Of a stretch of 64,000 bases of DNA, positions 1-9,100 are shown one piece after another. Made by a program: the position numbers and the translations under genes. The stretch is from Neobacillus drentensis (lineage in GTDB: Bacteria > Bacillota > Bacilli > Bacillales > Cytobacillaceae), in the NCBI RefSeq assembly GCF_021560175.1, contig NZ_CP091110.1, forward strand, positions 6,059,001-6,123,000, written 5' to 3'. The stretch's first letter is position 1, and every line of letters begins with the position of its first letter. Under the pieces are notes generated by a model that did not search any database, was not told where the DNA came from, and was given only the letters and a program-made list of their open reading frames with translations.

Positions 1-214
1 TCATTTCCTCATCCGTCATAGCGACTTTCCCGCCGATCTCCTCGAGCAAATCCTTTAAGATTTCCACATCAGAGATATTTGGCAAACCCTCGATCGTTAC
101 GGGTGATTCTGCTAAAATGGTGGCTGGTATGAGGGCTACAGCACTGTTTTTAGCACCACTGATGCGAACTGTTCCTTTTAACGGATAACCGCCCGCAATT
201 TTTAGTTTTTCCAT
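1..214 (-). CDS. murA: UDP-N-acetylglucosamine 1-carboxyvinyltransferase (N-terminal part)
   Basis: This is the first 71 codons of a MurA-type enolpyruvyl transferase; the rest lies beyond the left edge of the window. The enzyme transfers enolpyruvate from PEP to UDP-GlcNAc, the first committed step of peptidoglycan synthesis in the cytoplasm. The start MEKLKIAGGYPLKGTV and the following ISGAKNSAVALIP stretch, with the conserved substrate-binding Lys-Asn, are typical. The ATG is preceded by GAAGGGAG at 8 nt. In B. subtilis the second MurA paralogue (murAB/murZ) lies in this neighbourhood close to fbaA, which fits that paralogue; the assignment to murAB rather than murAA is inferred from context. 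Confidence 0.9.
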   Translation of the reverse strand, partial: MEKLKIAGGYPLKGTVRISGAKNSAVALIPATILAESPVTIEGLPNISDVEILKDLLEEIGGKVAMTDEEM

Positions 215-506
215 TAATTGACTCCCTTCTAAGCCCACGAAAGGTCACGAATGATTGTCAGCGCGTGACTTTTTTTATACACAAGCACCATTAGGGGTGT
301 TTCTGCTTTATTTAAAAAGACCACTGGTACCAAGCGAGGCTATAGGTATATTTTTCCAACACAAAAAGTCAAATTCCGACAGCTTGTCTATCATTAGTTT
401 ACACGAAAATCTCAATTTCATGTATTTATAATAAAAAAATTTATCCCAATTTGCAAAGCAGTCGTGAGTGTTTGTTTTCGTCGTGAAAAATGGAGGGGGT
501 TTCCCA

Positions 507-575
507 ATGAAAAATAGGCGTTTCTGCGGTTGTTCCAGTCTTATAAGGGCCTTCAATTCCTTCAGTTTCGACTAA
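507..575 (+). CDS. possible 22-aa small ORF
   Basis: A 22-codon reading frame, MKNRRFCGCSSLIRAFNSFSFD, starts 7 nt after the strong Shine-Dalgarno sequence GGAGGGGG and is followed 27 nt later by a hairpin with T-rich flank (602-635). No strong promoter was found upstream. The peptide is basic at its N-terminus and has two cysteines spaced C-G-C. I do not recognise it. It could be a leader or small peptide, or a chance ORF in an otherwise empty gap. Confidence 0.25.
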   Translation: MKNRRFCGCSSLIRAFNSFSFD

Positions 576-601
576 ATTTTCAGATATCTCTTTACAGACA
601 T

Positions 602-627
602 AAACCGCCCTTAAAAAAGGACGGTTT
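602..627 (-). terminator. possible fbaA terminator hairpin
   Basis: Inverted repeat AAACCGTCC / GGGCGGTTT on the minus strand with one U-G pair and an 8-nt loop, 48 nt after the fbaA stop. The U-tract on the minus strand is poor; on the plus strand the flank is TTTTCAGTTTTT, so it may act in either direction. Confidence 0.4.
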
Positions 628-674
628 TCAGTTTTTATAAAAGTTCCAGATAACTCCAGAACCAACAGATGTTA

Positions 675-1529
675 TTAAGCTCTGCCTGCAGAACCGAATT
701 CGCGCATTTTGCCGATTACTGTTTCTTTGATCGCGTCACGAGCTGGGCCTAAGTATTTACGTGGATCGTACTCTTCTGGCTTTGCTGCTAATACTTCACG
801 AACAGTTCTCGCAGAAGCAATTTGGTTTTCAGTGTTTACGTTGATTTTTGCAGTTCCAAGGGAAACAGAACGCTGGATATCTTTTGTTGGGATACCAGTA
901 CCACCGTGTAATACTAATGGCATACCAGTAAGGTTACCGATTTCTTCCATTTCTTTGAAACCAAGGTTTGGTTCGCCTTTGTAAGGACCGTGTACAGAAC
1001 CTAATGCAGGAGCTAAACAATCGATACCTGTGCGTTTTACAAGCTCAACACATTCCTGAGCGTCAGCATAGATAATGCTTCCAGAAACGTCATCTTCTTG
1101 TCCGCCAACAGTTCCTAACTCAGCTTCAACAGAAACACCTTTAGAGTGAGCGTAGTCTACTACTTTTTTAGTAATTTCAACGTTCTCTTCAAATGGGTGA
1201 TGTGAAGCGTCAATCATAACAGATGTAAAGCCTGCATCGATGGCTTCTTTACATTTTTCAAAGCTTGAACCGTGGTCAAGGTGAATTGCCACAGGAACTG
1301 TTACGTTTAAGTCCTCCATTAGGCCTTCAACGATTTTTACAACAGTCTTAAAGCCGGACATATAACGAGCAGCACCTTCAGAAACACCAAGGATTACTGG
1401 TGACTTTTCTGCTTCTGCAGCCATTAAAATGGCTTGTGTAAACTCCAGGTTATTTAAGTTGAATTGCCCTACAGCGTAGCCTTCCGCTTTCGCTTTGTTA
1501 AGCATGTCTTTCATTGATACTAAAGGCAT
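675..1529 (-). CDS. fbaA: class II fructose-bisphosphate aldolase
   Basis: This 284-aa protein cleaves fructose 1,6-bisphosphate to dihydroxyacetone phosphate and glyceraldehyde 3-phosphate in glycolysis and runs in reverse in gluconeogenesis. It is the zinc-dependent class II type. AIHLDHG carries the catalytic Asp85 and the zinc ligand His86; further zinc ligands are expected at His180 (SVHGPYKGEP) and His208 (LHGGTG). The start at MPLVSMKDML is supported by AAGGAGG 9 nt upstream. Length matches B. subtilis FbaA. It lies downstream of spo0F in the same orientation, as in B. subtilis, across a 248-nt gap that probably holds its own promoter. Confidence 0.97.
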   Translation of the reverse strand: MPLVSMKDMLNKAKAEGYAVGQFNLNNLEFTQAILMAAEAEKSPVILGVSEGAARYMSGFKTVVKIVEGLMEDLNVTVPVAIHLDHGSSFEKCKEAIDAGFTSVMIDASHHPFEENVEITKKVVDYAHSKGVSVEAELGTVGGQEDDVSGSIIYADAQECVELVKRTGIDCLAPALGSVHGPYKGEPNLGFKEMEEIGNLTGMPLVLHGGTGIPTKDIQRSVSLGTAKINVNTENQIASARTVREVLAAKPEEYDPRKYLGPARDAIKETVIGKMREFGSAGRA

Positions 1530-1777
1530 TTCTCTTCCTCCTTAAGTTAGCTTGATATCATTTTAAACAGGGTCTTCCATAACAGGATTTCCCTCTGATT
1601 TGTCGATTATGTATAAATCAAAATGATACCCAGCCTGTTAAAAGTTCATATGTATCATATCAAAAGAAATGAGGAAATGCCATTATTCGAGCGCTTTTTT
1701 TGAAACTGTCACAATGAAAGCGCACCCACCAAAAGTTGTCTGCTTTTGTGCTTTACTTTTAAAAAAAATACCATTAT

Positions 1778-2149
1778 TTAGTTTGCTTTTTGCGGAATAT
1801 GTTTGCGGACAGCGGCACGGATATCGTCAATATCGAATGGCTTTGCAAAATGGGTTAGAGCACCAAGGTCTTTGGCTTCTTGAATCATATCCAATTCGCC
1901 ATAGGCGGTCATGATGATGACGCGAATCTCTGGATCGATAACTTTCATTCGTTTTAAAATTTCTATACCGTCCATACCGGGAATTTTCATATCCAAGAGG
2001 ACAAGATCCGGATGATGATTTGTCACGATTTCTAGTGCTTGGACTCCATTTGCAGCTTGAAATGTTTGATATCCTTCTTTTTGGAACACTTCATTCAGCA
2101 AGATGCGAATGCCAAATTGATCGTCGACAATTAAAATTTTCTCTTTCAT
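1778..2149 (-). CDS. spo0F: sporulation phosphorelay response regulator Spo0F
   Basis: Spo0F is a single-domain response regulator of the sporulation phosphorelay. It takes phosphate from sensor kinases (KinA and relatives) and passes it to Spo0B and then Spo0A. The 123-aa product is just a receiver domain: the acidic pocket is Asp9-Asp10 (ILIVDDQ), the phospho-acceptor is Asp53 (LVLLDMKIPGMDG), the conserved Thr lies in IIMTAYGE and the Lys in FAKPFD. There is no output domain, as expected. An upstream in-frame GTG exists, but the ATG giving MKEKILIVDDQ is chosen because AGAGGTGG sits directly before it and the length matches the 124-aa B. subtilis protein. A good sigma-H promoter precedes it. 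Confidence 0.96.
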   Translation of the reverse strand: MKEKILIVDDQFGIRILLNEVFQKEGYQTFQAANGVQALEIVTNHHPDLVLLDMKIPGMDGIEILKRMKVIDPEIRVIIMTAYGELDMIQEAKDLGALTHFAKPFDIDDIRAAVRKHIPQKAN

Positions 2150-2188
2150 AAACGCCACCTCTTTCTTAGCTTTCTCTTTTACTTGTTA

Positions 2189-2218
2189 TATTTCTACCTT
2201 GGGAAATAAATATCCTGC
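2189..2218 (-). promoter_or_regulatory. sigma-H-type promoter of spo0F
   Basis: On the minus strand GCAGGATAT, a 12-nt spacer, then GTAGAAATA. The -35 fits the sigma-H consensus RnAGGAwww fully and the -10 fits RnnGAATww with one mismatch. spo0F of B. subtilis is known to have a sigma-H promoter, which supports the call. Confidence 0.7.
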
Positions 2219-2247
2219 TTAAAGTTTTGTTATTTTTACATTTGTTT

Positions 2248-2276
2248 TTGGGTTACGGCCAAAAAAGACTTATAAT
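2248..2276 (+). promoter_or_regulatory. sigma-A promoter of ywjG
   Basis: TTGGGT, a 17-nt spacer and a perfect TATAAT end 24 nt before the ywjG start codon, divergent from the spo0F promoter. The Shine-Dalgarno AAAGGAGGG follows. Confidence 0.7.
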
Positions 2277-2300
2277 GAATGGCGTAAAAGGAGGGTTAAA

Positions 2301-2831
2301 ATGTTAAAAATGTTTACTACCCAGTTAACGGGTGTTTTTAAAAAAATAGCAGAAAAAGAAGAGTTTTCCTTTGAGGATGGCGCCCGCCTGCTCGCCCAGG
2401 CCCCTGCCGGTGACGGTTCCATTTATCTTTATGGCACGAAGGAAATGAAAGCCGTGGAATTGGAAGCAGTAGAAGGAGCTGAGCCGTTACAGGCGGCTAA
2501 GGTGTTAACCGAGGCTGAGATTGACGAGCTGAGTGATGCTGACCGTGTCCTGTTGTTTTCAAGGTTTTCTACTGACAGGCCGGCACTTGAACTCGCCCAG
2601 CTGCTCCGCGAAAAGATGATCCCTTTTGTGGCGGCTTCCACAGTGATTGAGCCCGCTGATCAGGATTTATCACAATTAGCCGATGTCCATATCGATTTGC
2701 GGTTAACAAAAGGACTGCTTCCCGATGAGGCAGGAAATCGTTATGGCTTTCCGTCTGCGATGGCGGCATTGTTTGTCTATCACGGCTTAAAATTTACGAT
2801 TGATGAGATTTTAGCAGAATATGAAGAGTAA
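2301..2831 (+). CDS. ywjG: DUF2529 family protein YwjG
   Basis: A 176-aa cytoplasmic protein of the conserved Bacillus YwjG/DUF2529 family. Its role is not known. It has no signal peptide or membrane segment. The middle resembles a sugar-isomerase-like Rossmann fold (DRVLLFSRFSTDRPALELAQ, then FVAASTVIEPA), but I see no catalytic motif. It is transcribed divergently from spo0F and convergently with pyrG, the same position as ywjG in B. subtilis, so the name rests on both sequence character and synteny. The start follows AAAGGAGGG at a good distance. Confidence 0.85.
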   Translation: MLKMFTTQLTGVFKKIAEKEEFSFEDGARLLAQAPAGDGSIYLYGTKEMKAVELEAVEGAEPLQAAKVLTEAEIDELSDADRVLLFSRFSTDRPALELAQLLREKMIPFVAASTVIEPADQDLSQLADVHIDLRLTKGLLPDEAGNRYGFPSAMAALFVYHGLKFTIDEILAEYEE

Positions 2832-2832
2832 A

Positions 2833-2858
2833 ATAGGGCCTTAGCGGGCCCTATTTTT
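2833..2858 (+). terminator. rho-independent terminator of ywjG
   Basis: ATAGGGCC-TTAGC-GGGCCCTAT followed by TTTTG directly after the ywjG stop codon. Confidence 0.85.
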
Positions 2859-2985
2859 GATTGGCTGATTTTTGGTGATGATTGGCCCATTTTTGGAGGT
2901 GATTGGCCATTTTTTACACAACAATGGTCGATTTCGGCGGACCTTTGGCTCTTTTTCCGGCAAGATTGGCTGTTTTTCCTTTTTA
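2855..2985. repeat. degenerate tandem array, period about 21 nt
   Basis: Five to six imperfect units around the core GATTGGCcnATTTTTGG, with spacing of about 20-22 nt, fill the gap between the ywjG and pyrG terminators. Unit sequences differ at several positions. It is one of four gap-specific arrays of similar period in this window (see 11315, 13690, 23410). Confidence 0.6.
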
Positions 2986-2989
2986 TTAC

Positions 2990-3027
2990 AAAAATAAAGA
3001 CCAGTCCGCAAACGGAGACTGGCCAGT
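2990..3027 (-). terminator. rho-independent terminator of pyrG
   Basis: Minus-strand stem CCAGTC(TC)CG-TTTG-CGGACTGG with a small bulge, then TCTTTATTTTT, just after the pyrG stop. Confidence 0.7.
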
Positions 3028-3035
3028 AATCAAAA

Positions 3036-4631
3036 TTATTTTTGAATAGAAGCTTTAATAAAGTCACGGAACAACGGCTGTGGACGCGTTGGTCTTGACA
3101 CGAATTCCGGATGGAACTGTGACGCGACAAACCATGGGTGATCTTTCAACTCAATGATTTCCACTAAACGGCCGTCAGGGCTAGTCCCTGAGAACACAAA
3201 TCCTTGTGCTTCCATCTCTTGACGATAGAAATTGTTAAACTCATAACGGTGACGGTGGCGCTCATAGACCACTTCATCCTCATAGGCTTCAAACGCCTTT
3301 GTCCCTTCTGCAAGTCGGCAAGGATATAGACCTAAACGCAATGTACCGCCCAAATCTTCCACATCCTTCTGCTCAGGAAGCAGGTCGATAATTGGATGTT
3401 TCGTTTCAGGAAGGAATTCTGCTGAATGTGCATCAGCATAACCCAATACGTTGCGGGCAAATTCAATCGTTGCCAGCTGCATACCTAGGCAAATACCAAG
3501 GAATGGCTTTTTCTGCTCACGGGCATAACGGGTTGCTTCAATCTTCCCTTCAATTCCCCGGTCGCCGAATCCGCCAGGCACTAGCACGCCATCGACATCT
3601 TTAAGGAGTTCCGCAACATTTTCACGGTTAACATCTTCGGAATTAATCCACTTGATTTCTACGTCTGTATCAAATGCATAACCGGCATGCTTCATCGCTT
3701 CAACAACTGAAATGTAGGCATCCTGAAGTTCTACATACTTACCAACAAGACCAATCCGGACTTTACCAGAAAGGTTTAGAACCCGGTCAACAAGTGCGGT
3801 CCACTCGGTCATTTCTGCTGGAGAAGTACCTAATTCCAAGTGATCACAAACGATTTGATCCATGTTTTGCTCTTGCAGCGCGAGCGGAATGGAATAAAGG
3901 GTATCCGCGTCACGGCATTCGATCACCGCTTTGGCATCAATATCACAGAACAAGGCCAGTTTATCCTTCATATCCTGAGAAACTGGATATTCTGTTCTGA
4001 CGACAATAATATTTGGCTGAATTCCTAGGCTGCGCAGTTCCTTTACGCTATGCTGGGTTGGTTTCGTCTTCATTTCACCGGCCGCTTTTATGTAAGGAAT
4101 CAGCGTACAGTGAATGTACATTACATTTTTGCTGCCAATATCACTCTTAATTTGGCGAATCGCTTCTAGAAATGGCAGTGATTCGATATCCCCAACTGTA
4201 CCGCCAATTTCCGTAATAACAACATCAGCATTTGTTTCTTTTCCCGCCCGGAAACAGCGCTCTTTGATTTCATTGGTAATGTGCGGAATAACCTGAACAG
4301 TTGCCCCTAAGTAGTCACCGCGGCGCTCTTTTCTTAATACCGTTGAATAGATTTTCCCTGTTGTTACGTTGGAGTACTTGTTTAGATTAATGTCAATAAA
4401 ACGCTCATAGTGGCCAAGATCCAAATCTGTTTCCGCACCATCATCGGTAACAAATACTTCACCATGCTGGTAAGGACTCATGGTTCCTGGGTCCACGTTA
4501 ATGTACGGATCGAATTTTTGGATCGTTACATTTAAACCTCGATTTTTCAATAAACGCCCTAAGGAAGCAGCGGTAATTCCTTTTCCAAGTGATGACACTA
4601 CACCACCCGTAACAAAAATATACTTTGTCAT
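3036..4631 (-). CDS. pyrG: CTP synthase
   Basis: PyrG aminates UTP to CTP using glutamine and ATP, the last step of pyrimidine nucleotide synthesis. The 531-aa protein has an N-terminal synthetase domain (FVTGGVVSSLGKGITAASLG nucleotide-binding loop; EIGGTVGDIES) and a C-terminal class I glutamine amidotransferase domain with the nucleophile Cys in FLGICLGMQ and the His-Glu pair in SQFHPEF. The start ATG follows AGAGGAGG. It stands alone, with its own attenuated promoter upstream and terminator downstream. The order spo0F-ywjG-pyrG-rpoE is that of B. subtilis. Confidence 0.98.
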   Translation of the reverse strand: MTKYIFVTGGVVSSLGKGITAASLGRLLKNRGLNVTIQKFDPYINVDPGTMSPYQHGEVFVTDDGAETDLDLGHYERFIDINLNKYSNVTTGKIYSTVLRKERRGDYLGATVQVIPHITNEIKERCFRAGKETNADVVITEIGGTVGDIESLPFLEAIRQIKSDIGSKNVMYIHCTLIPYIKAAGEMKTKPTQHSVKELRSLGIQPNIIVVRTEYPVSQDMKDKLALFCDIDAKAVIECRDADTLYSIPLALQEQNMDQIVCDHLELGTSPAEMTEWTALVDRVLNLSGKVRIGLVGKYVELQDAYISVVEAMKHAGYAFDTDVEIKWINSEDVNRENVAELLKDVDGVLVPGGFGDRGIEGKIEATRYAREQKKPFLGICLGMQLATIEFARNVLGYADAHSAEFLPETKHPIIDLLPEQKDVEDLGGTLRLGLYPCRLAEGTKAFEAYEDEVVYERHRHRYEFNNFYRQEMEAQGFVFSGTSPDGRLVEIIELKDHPWFVASQFHPEFVSRPTRPQPLFRDFIKASIQK

Positions 4632-4720
4632 AAATAGTCCTCCTCTATTACAGTTTGTGCATTATTCAGGTTGTTTAAGGATATTTTTTTAAAAATTATT
4701 TCCCTATTGCTCCAAAAACG

Positions 4721-4747
4721 AAAAAACTCCTGATATGGGAGTTTTTT
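4721..4747 (-). terminator. second terminator-like hairpin in the pyrG leader
   Basis: Minus-strand AAAAACTCC-CATATCA-GGAGTTTTTT followed by CGTTTTT, between the classical attenuator and the pyrG start. A copy of the GGTGCCAGGCAC repeat lies between the two hairpins. If functional, it would add a second barrier before pyrG. Confidence 0.5.
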
Positions 4748-4784
4748 AGAAAAGCTTCAGGTGCCAGGCACTCCAGCTTCACAT

Positions 4785-4827
4785 AAAAATAAAAAGCGCT
4801 CCACTCGCGGCATTGCGAGGGGAGCGC
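4785..4827 (-). terminator. pyrG attenuator
   Basis: Minus-strand stem GCGCTCCCCTCGC / GCGAGTGGAGCGC followed by TTTTTATTTTT, inside the transcribed pyrG leader. Its 5' arm is C/U-rich (CTCCCCTC). In B. subtilis extra G residues added at the transcript start when CTP is low pair with such an arm and prevent termination. Layout and start sequence match that mechanism. Confidence 0.85.
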
Positions 4828-4861
4828 ATATTCGTTATATTCATTCGTCCTTTTAAAAGGA

Positions 4862-4901
4862 GCCCAAAAAAGATAATACAGGGGCCTGGATAAAAAGTCA
4901 A
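4862..4901 (-). promoter_or_regulatory. pyrG promoter with GGGC start site
   Basis: TTGACT, a 17-nt spacer and TATTAT on the minus strand, then GGGCTCC beginning 8 nt after the -10. GGGCTC is the initially transcribed sequence known from B. subtilis pyrG, where CTP starvation causes reiterative G incorporation. Confidence 0.85.
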
Positions 4902-4952
4902 GCTGTTTCCTTCACCCTAAAAAGAGAGAACCGGTGGAACTCGGGATCAAAC

Positions 4953-5555
4953 TTACAAGTCTTCGTCTTCTTCCACTTCGTCGAACTCTTCATCTTCTTC
5001 CTCTTCATCAAGCTCTTCATCGAGAACTTCTGCTTCATCAAGTTCGAACTCATCATCATCATCTTCGTCAAGGACATCGTCATCGTCGTCGAATTCATCG
5101 ACATCATCCAGATCATCATCCAAATCGTCGTCATCATCATCATCATCAAGAAGATCGTCATCATCATCGGCAAAGTCATCCAGATCATCATAATCTTCTT
5201 CATCGATTTCATCGAAGTCCTCAAGCTCTTCTTCGTCGACAACCTTTTTCGCCTTTTTCTTCTTCGGTTTAACGGCGGTGATTACCTCTTCTTCAGCTGT
5301 ATCAACTGGATACCAGAAGCGTAGTCCCCAGCGGTTTTCTCCTAATGAAAGGAAACGGCCGTCGATGTTGATATCCGTATAAAATTGTGCCAGGCGTGTC
5401 CGAATTTCTTCGTCCGATATTCCAGCAGCGGCTTTAATCTCTTTCACTAAATCATGAAAGGAGATGGGCTGCTTGCTATTTTTTAAATATTCATAAGCCA
5501 TTTCCATGAGGGAAAACTCTTGCAATTCCTCTTTTGAGTATTGTGCTAAACTCAC
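4953..5555 (-). CDS. rpoE: DNA-directed RNA polymerase delta subunit
   Basis: RpoE (delta) is an accessory subunit of Gram-positive RNA polymerase that helps recycling and open-complex control. The 200-aa protein has a folded N-terminal HARE-HTH domain (residues 1 to about 90, including AQFYTDINIDGRF and WGLRFWYP). A Lys-rich linker (KPKKKKAKK) follows, then a tail of about 95 residues that is almost entirely Asp and Glu. A GTG at 5564 would add three residues but overlaps the Shine-Dalgarno. The GTG at 5555, giving MSLAQYSKEEL, has AAAGGA at good distance and aligns end to end with B. subtilis MGIKQYSQEEL. The acidic repeats give long shadow frames in other phases. Confidence 0.96.
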   Translation of the reverse strand: MSLAQYSKEELQEFSLMEMAYEYLKNSKQPISFHDLVKEIKAAAGISDEEIRTRLAQFYTDINIDGRFLSLGENRWGLRFWYPVDTAEEEVITAVKPKKKKAKKVVDEEELEDFDEIDEEDYDDLDDFADDDDDLLDDDDDDDDLDDDLDDVDEFDDDDDVLDEDDDDEFELDEAEVLDEELDEEEEDEEFDEVEEDEDL

Positions 5556-5783
5556 TATTGGCACTTCCTTTCTCTATTTAACACTCATAACTTTCCGAGT
5601 GGTCCAGGACAGTTAGGATTCTTATGTATGAAAAAATAATTGAATTTTGATAACTGTCTAGCTCCCGTGCGGGTAATATACTTTCCACACTTCTAATTTT
5701 TGCATATTCTTCATTATAAACAAATTCTTGGTGTTTATGCTAGTGTAAGTAGATAGTTTGTCTTGAATTTTTGCAGGGATGAA

Positions 5784-5957
5784 TTATTCCCCCTTCTGAG
5801 ATTTCTCCCTCTTAAGCTTTTTCATCTCTTTAATGGAAACATACAAAAAGAGAATGGCCAAAAGCAGGAACGAAACTGCACCCAGCTGCCGTTGATATAA
5901 ATAGTTTAATGGCCAGGCGAAAATGATTAAAATAATGATTATGTGAAGACCCTTCAT
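5784..5957 (-). CDS. small membrane protein, unknown function
   Basis: A 57-aa protein with two predicted transmembrane segments (residues about 3-18, rich in Ile, and 24-43) and a basic C-terminus (KEMKKLKREKSQKGE), so the tail is probably cytoplasmic. The ATG giving MKGLHIIII is preferred over an upstream GTG because AGGTAGGTG precedes it. It sits alone between rpoE and icmF. I do not recognise a family; the composition fits a genuine small membrane protein. Confidence 0.55.
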   Translation of the reverse strand: MKGLHIIIILIIFAWPLNYLYQRQLGAVSFLLLAILFLYVSIKEMKKLKREKSQKGE

Positions 5958-6082
5958 CTGGACACACCTACCTATAAACACATTGAAGTTGAAACGCTAA
6001 GATTGATTATATAAGATACAAGATTAATTTGATATCGATAACAACTAACTATTTTAACACAAAAATAGACATTCCGCGAAAA

Positions 6083-6109
6083 GCACCATGTGAAATCCTC
6101 ACATGGTGC
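6083..6109 (-). terminator. terminator of the icmF operon
   Basis: Perfect 11-bp minus-strand stem GCACCATGTGA / TCACATGGTGC with a 5-nt loop followed by TTTTCG, 27 nt after the icmF stop. One flank carries GGTGCCTGTCACC of the dispersed repeat family, so the terminator may derive from that repeat. Confidence 0.7.
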
Positions 6110-6135
6110 CTGTCACCGTTTATACTATTTTCGTA

Positions 6136-9100
6136 TTACATATTCCGCCGGTACTGTCCGCCGACTTCGTATAACGCTCTCGTGATTTGCCCGAGGCTGG
6201 CGACTTTAACGGTTTCCATCAGTTCGGCGAAGATGTTGCCATTGTTGACCGCTGCAGCCTTCAAGCGAGCTAAGGCAGCTGCTGTTTCGCTTGAATGAGC
6301 TTCCTGGAAGGCCTGCAAATGATGAATCTGCCATTCCTTCTCTTCCTTCGTGGCCCGGGCCAATTCCATATTATTGACCTCTTCTTCAGATGGCGGATTC
6401 GGATTTACATACGTATTGACGCCAATAATTGGCAATTCTCCGGTGTGCTTTTTCATTTCATAATACATCGATTCGTCCTGAATCTTGCCGCGCTGATACT
6501 GGGTCTCCATCGAACCGAGCACCCCGCCGCGGTCATTCAAGCGGTCAAACTCTTGGAGAACCGCCTCTTCCACTAAATCGGTCAGCTCTTCGACAATAAA
6601 CGAACCTTGAAGAGGATTCTCATTCTTCGTTAACCCATGCTCCTTCGTAATAATCATCTGAATCGCCATCGCCCGGCGCACCGACTCTTCGGTTGGCGTC
6701 GTAATCGCCTCATCATAAGCATTTGTATGAAGGGAATTACAGTTATCATGCAAGGCCATTAATGCTTGCAGGGTCGTCCGGATATCATTAAAGTCGATTT
6801 CCTGGGCATGCAGCGACCGCCCTGAGGTCTGAACATGATACTTCAGCTTTTGACTGCGCTCATTCGCCCCATATTTATCACGCATCACCGTCGCCCAAAT
6901 CCTCCGTGCCACCCGGCCAATCACCGTGTACTCAGGATCCAAGCCATTCGAGAAAAAGAACGATAGGTTCGGCGCAAAATCATCAATCTTCATACCGCGG
7001 CTCAGATAATATTCCACATACGTAAAGCCATTAGACAGCGTAAACGCGAGCTGCGAAATCGGATTGGCACCGGCTTCGGCAATATGATAACCGCTAATTG
7101 ATACAGAATAATAATTGCGGACTTGATGGTCAATGAAATACTGTTGAATATCGCCCATCATCCGTAAGGCAAACTCTGTTGAAAAAATACACGTATTCTG
7201 GCCTTGGTCTTCTTTTAAAATATCAGCCTGAACGGTCCCGCGTACCGTGCGCAGTGTGTAGGCTCGGACTTTAGCAAACTCTTCAACCGTCAACGTCCGG
7301 CCAAGCTCTGCTTCCTTCTCCTGCACCTGCTGATCAATGGCCGTATTCATAAACATTGCTAAAATAATCGGCGCTGGGCCATTAATTGTCATCGAAACCG
7401 ATGTGGACGGGTGGCATAAATCAAAGTCGGCATACAGCTTTTTCATGTCATCTAAGGTACAAACATTGACCCCGCTTTCGCCAACTTTCCCAAAAATATC
7501 GGGACGGTAATCCGGGTCTTCCCCGTACAAAGTCACTGAATCAAAGGCAGTACTTAACCGCTTTGCCGCATCATCCTTTGACAAGTAGTGGAAGCGGCGG
7601 TTGGTCCTGTCCGGTGTTCCTTCACCGGCGAACTGGCGCTTCGGATCTTCACCCTCGCGTTTAAAAGGAAACACCCCAGCCGTATAAGGGAATGAACCTG
7701 GGACATTCTCGCGGTACACCCAGCGCAAAATCTCACCGTAATCTTTATATTTTGGCAGAACCACTTTCGGAATATCAAGGCCGGATAAACTTTTCGACTT
7801 TAAAACGGTGATAATCTCTTTATCTCGAATGCGCGTAACAAATTTTTCACCCGCATACGCTGACTTCGTCTGTTCCCACGACGCTAGGATTTTTTGCGAT
7901 TCCGTCGTCAGCTGCTCCTCTGTTTCCTGTTTCACTTTCTCTAAAGCAGCCACCACTTCCGGCTGATCCTGAACTGCCTCGATGGCACCCTCAAGCTGAA
8001 ATAATTTCCGGGCAATATTGGCCTGGGCTTCGGCCTTGCGATGATAGCCGCGCACTGTCTCGGTGATCTCACGTAAATAATAACGGCGGTCTGTCGGAAT
8101 GATGACATTTTGCTTTTCAACCACGGCTTCCTTACTAAACGACGTCACCCACTCGGTGCCTGCTTTTTCATTAATCACTTCAACTAACGCCGCAAACAAC
8201 GCATTCGTCCCCTGGTCATTAAACTGGCTGGCAATCGTGCCGTATACCGGCATTTCGTCCAGATCTTTTTCAAACAGCATATGGTTGCGCTGATACTGCT
8301 TCTGTACCTGGCGCTTCGCATCCTCCGAGCCCTTGCGTTCAAATTTATTGATGACAATCAAGTCAGCAAAGTCGAGCATATCAATCTTTTCCAGCTGTGA
8401 TGGCGCTCCAAATTCACTCGTCATCACATACATCGACACATCACAGATCTCGGTGATTTCCGCGTCCCCCTGACCGATGCCGCTCGTTTCGACAATCACT
8501 AGGTCAAAGCCTGCCGCCTTGGTAACCGTGACGGCATCCTTAATCGCCAGCGATAATTCATTTTTGGAGGACCGTGTCGCGAGACTGCGCATGTACACAT
8601 TCGGAGAGAAAATTGCATTCATGCGGATCCGGTCGCCAAGCAGTGCTCCGCCTGTTTTTTGTTTGGTTGGGTCGACAGAAAGAATCGCAACTTTTTTTCC
8701 TGGAAATTCATTAATAAAGCGGCGAATTAACTCATCGGTTAACGAACTTTTTCCGGCACCACCCGTTCCGGTAATCCCGACAACTGGAATCCCCTTTTCA
8801 AGTGACTTCACCTGTTCAAGCACCTGTTCCGCTGCAGCCGCGGCCTCGTTCCTTTTATCAACATGAAGTTCTGCTATCGTAATCAGCTTGGCAATCGCAT
8901 TCACATCGCCCGCTGGCAGCTTAGCAAGCTGTTCATTAACATCGGAAGTGACTGTTGAAAAATCACATTCCTCGATCATCCGGTCAATCATCCCTTGCAG
9001 TCCAAGCGTCCGCCCGTCCTCCGGTGAAAACAGCCGGGCAATCCCGTAGGCATGCAGTTCATCCATCTCGCGCGGGATAATCACCCCGCCTCCGCCGCCA

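Larger units (their letters stand above)
215..674. other. murA-fbaA intergenic region
   Basis: This 460-nt gap holds no convincing large gene. B. subtilis has a transaldolase gene (tal/ywjH) between fbaA and murAB, and no trace of it is visible here. Seen in it: a plus-strand hairpin GTCACG...CGTGAC followed by seven T at about 233-277; a 22-codon plus-strand ORF with a strong Shine-Dalgarno (listed separately); and an AAACCG/CGGTTT hairpin at 602-627 that may end fbaA transcription. Longer minus-strand open frames here have no ribosome binding site or recognisable product and were not called. Confidence 0.5.
4632..4952. other. rpoE-pyrG intergenic region
   Basis: The gap holds the pyrG promoter, the attenuator and a second terminator-like hairpin. 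A copy of the dispersed repeat (AGGTGCCAGGCACT) lies at about 4759-4774. No clear terminator for rpoE was found, so some read-through from rpoE into the pyrG leader is possible. Confidence 0.7.

Noticed and set aside
2780..3130. Frame with repeated SPPKMGQ-type units
   Set aside because: It reads through two terminators and an intergenic array into pyrG; the peptide repeat only reflects the DNA array.
4898..5272. Met-rich minus-strand frame and His/Arg-rich plus-strand frame over rpoE
   Set aside because: Shadow frames of the Asp/Glu codon repeats in the delta subunit tail.
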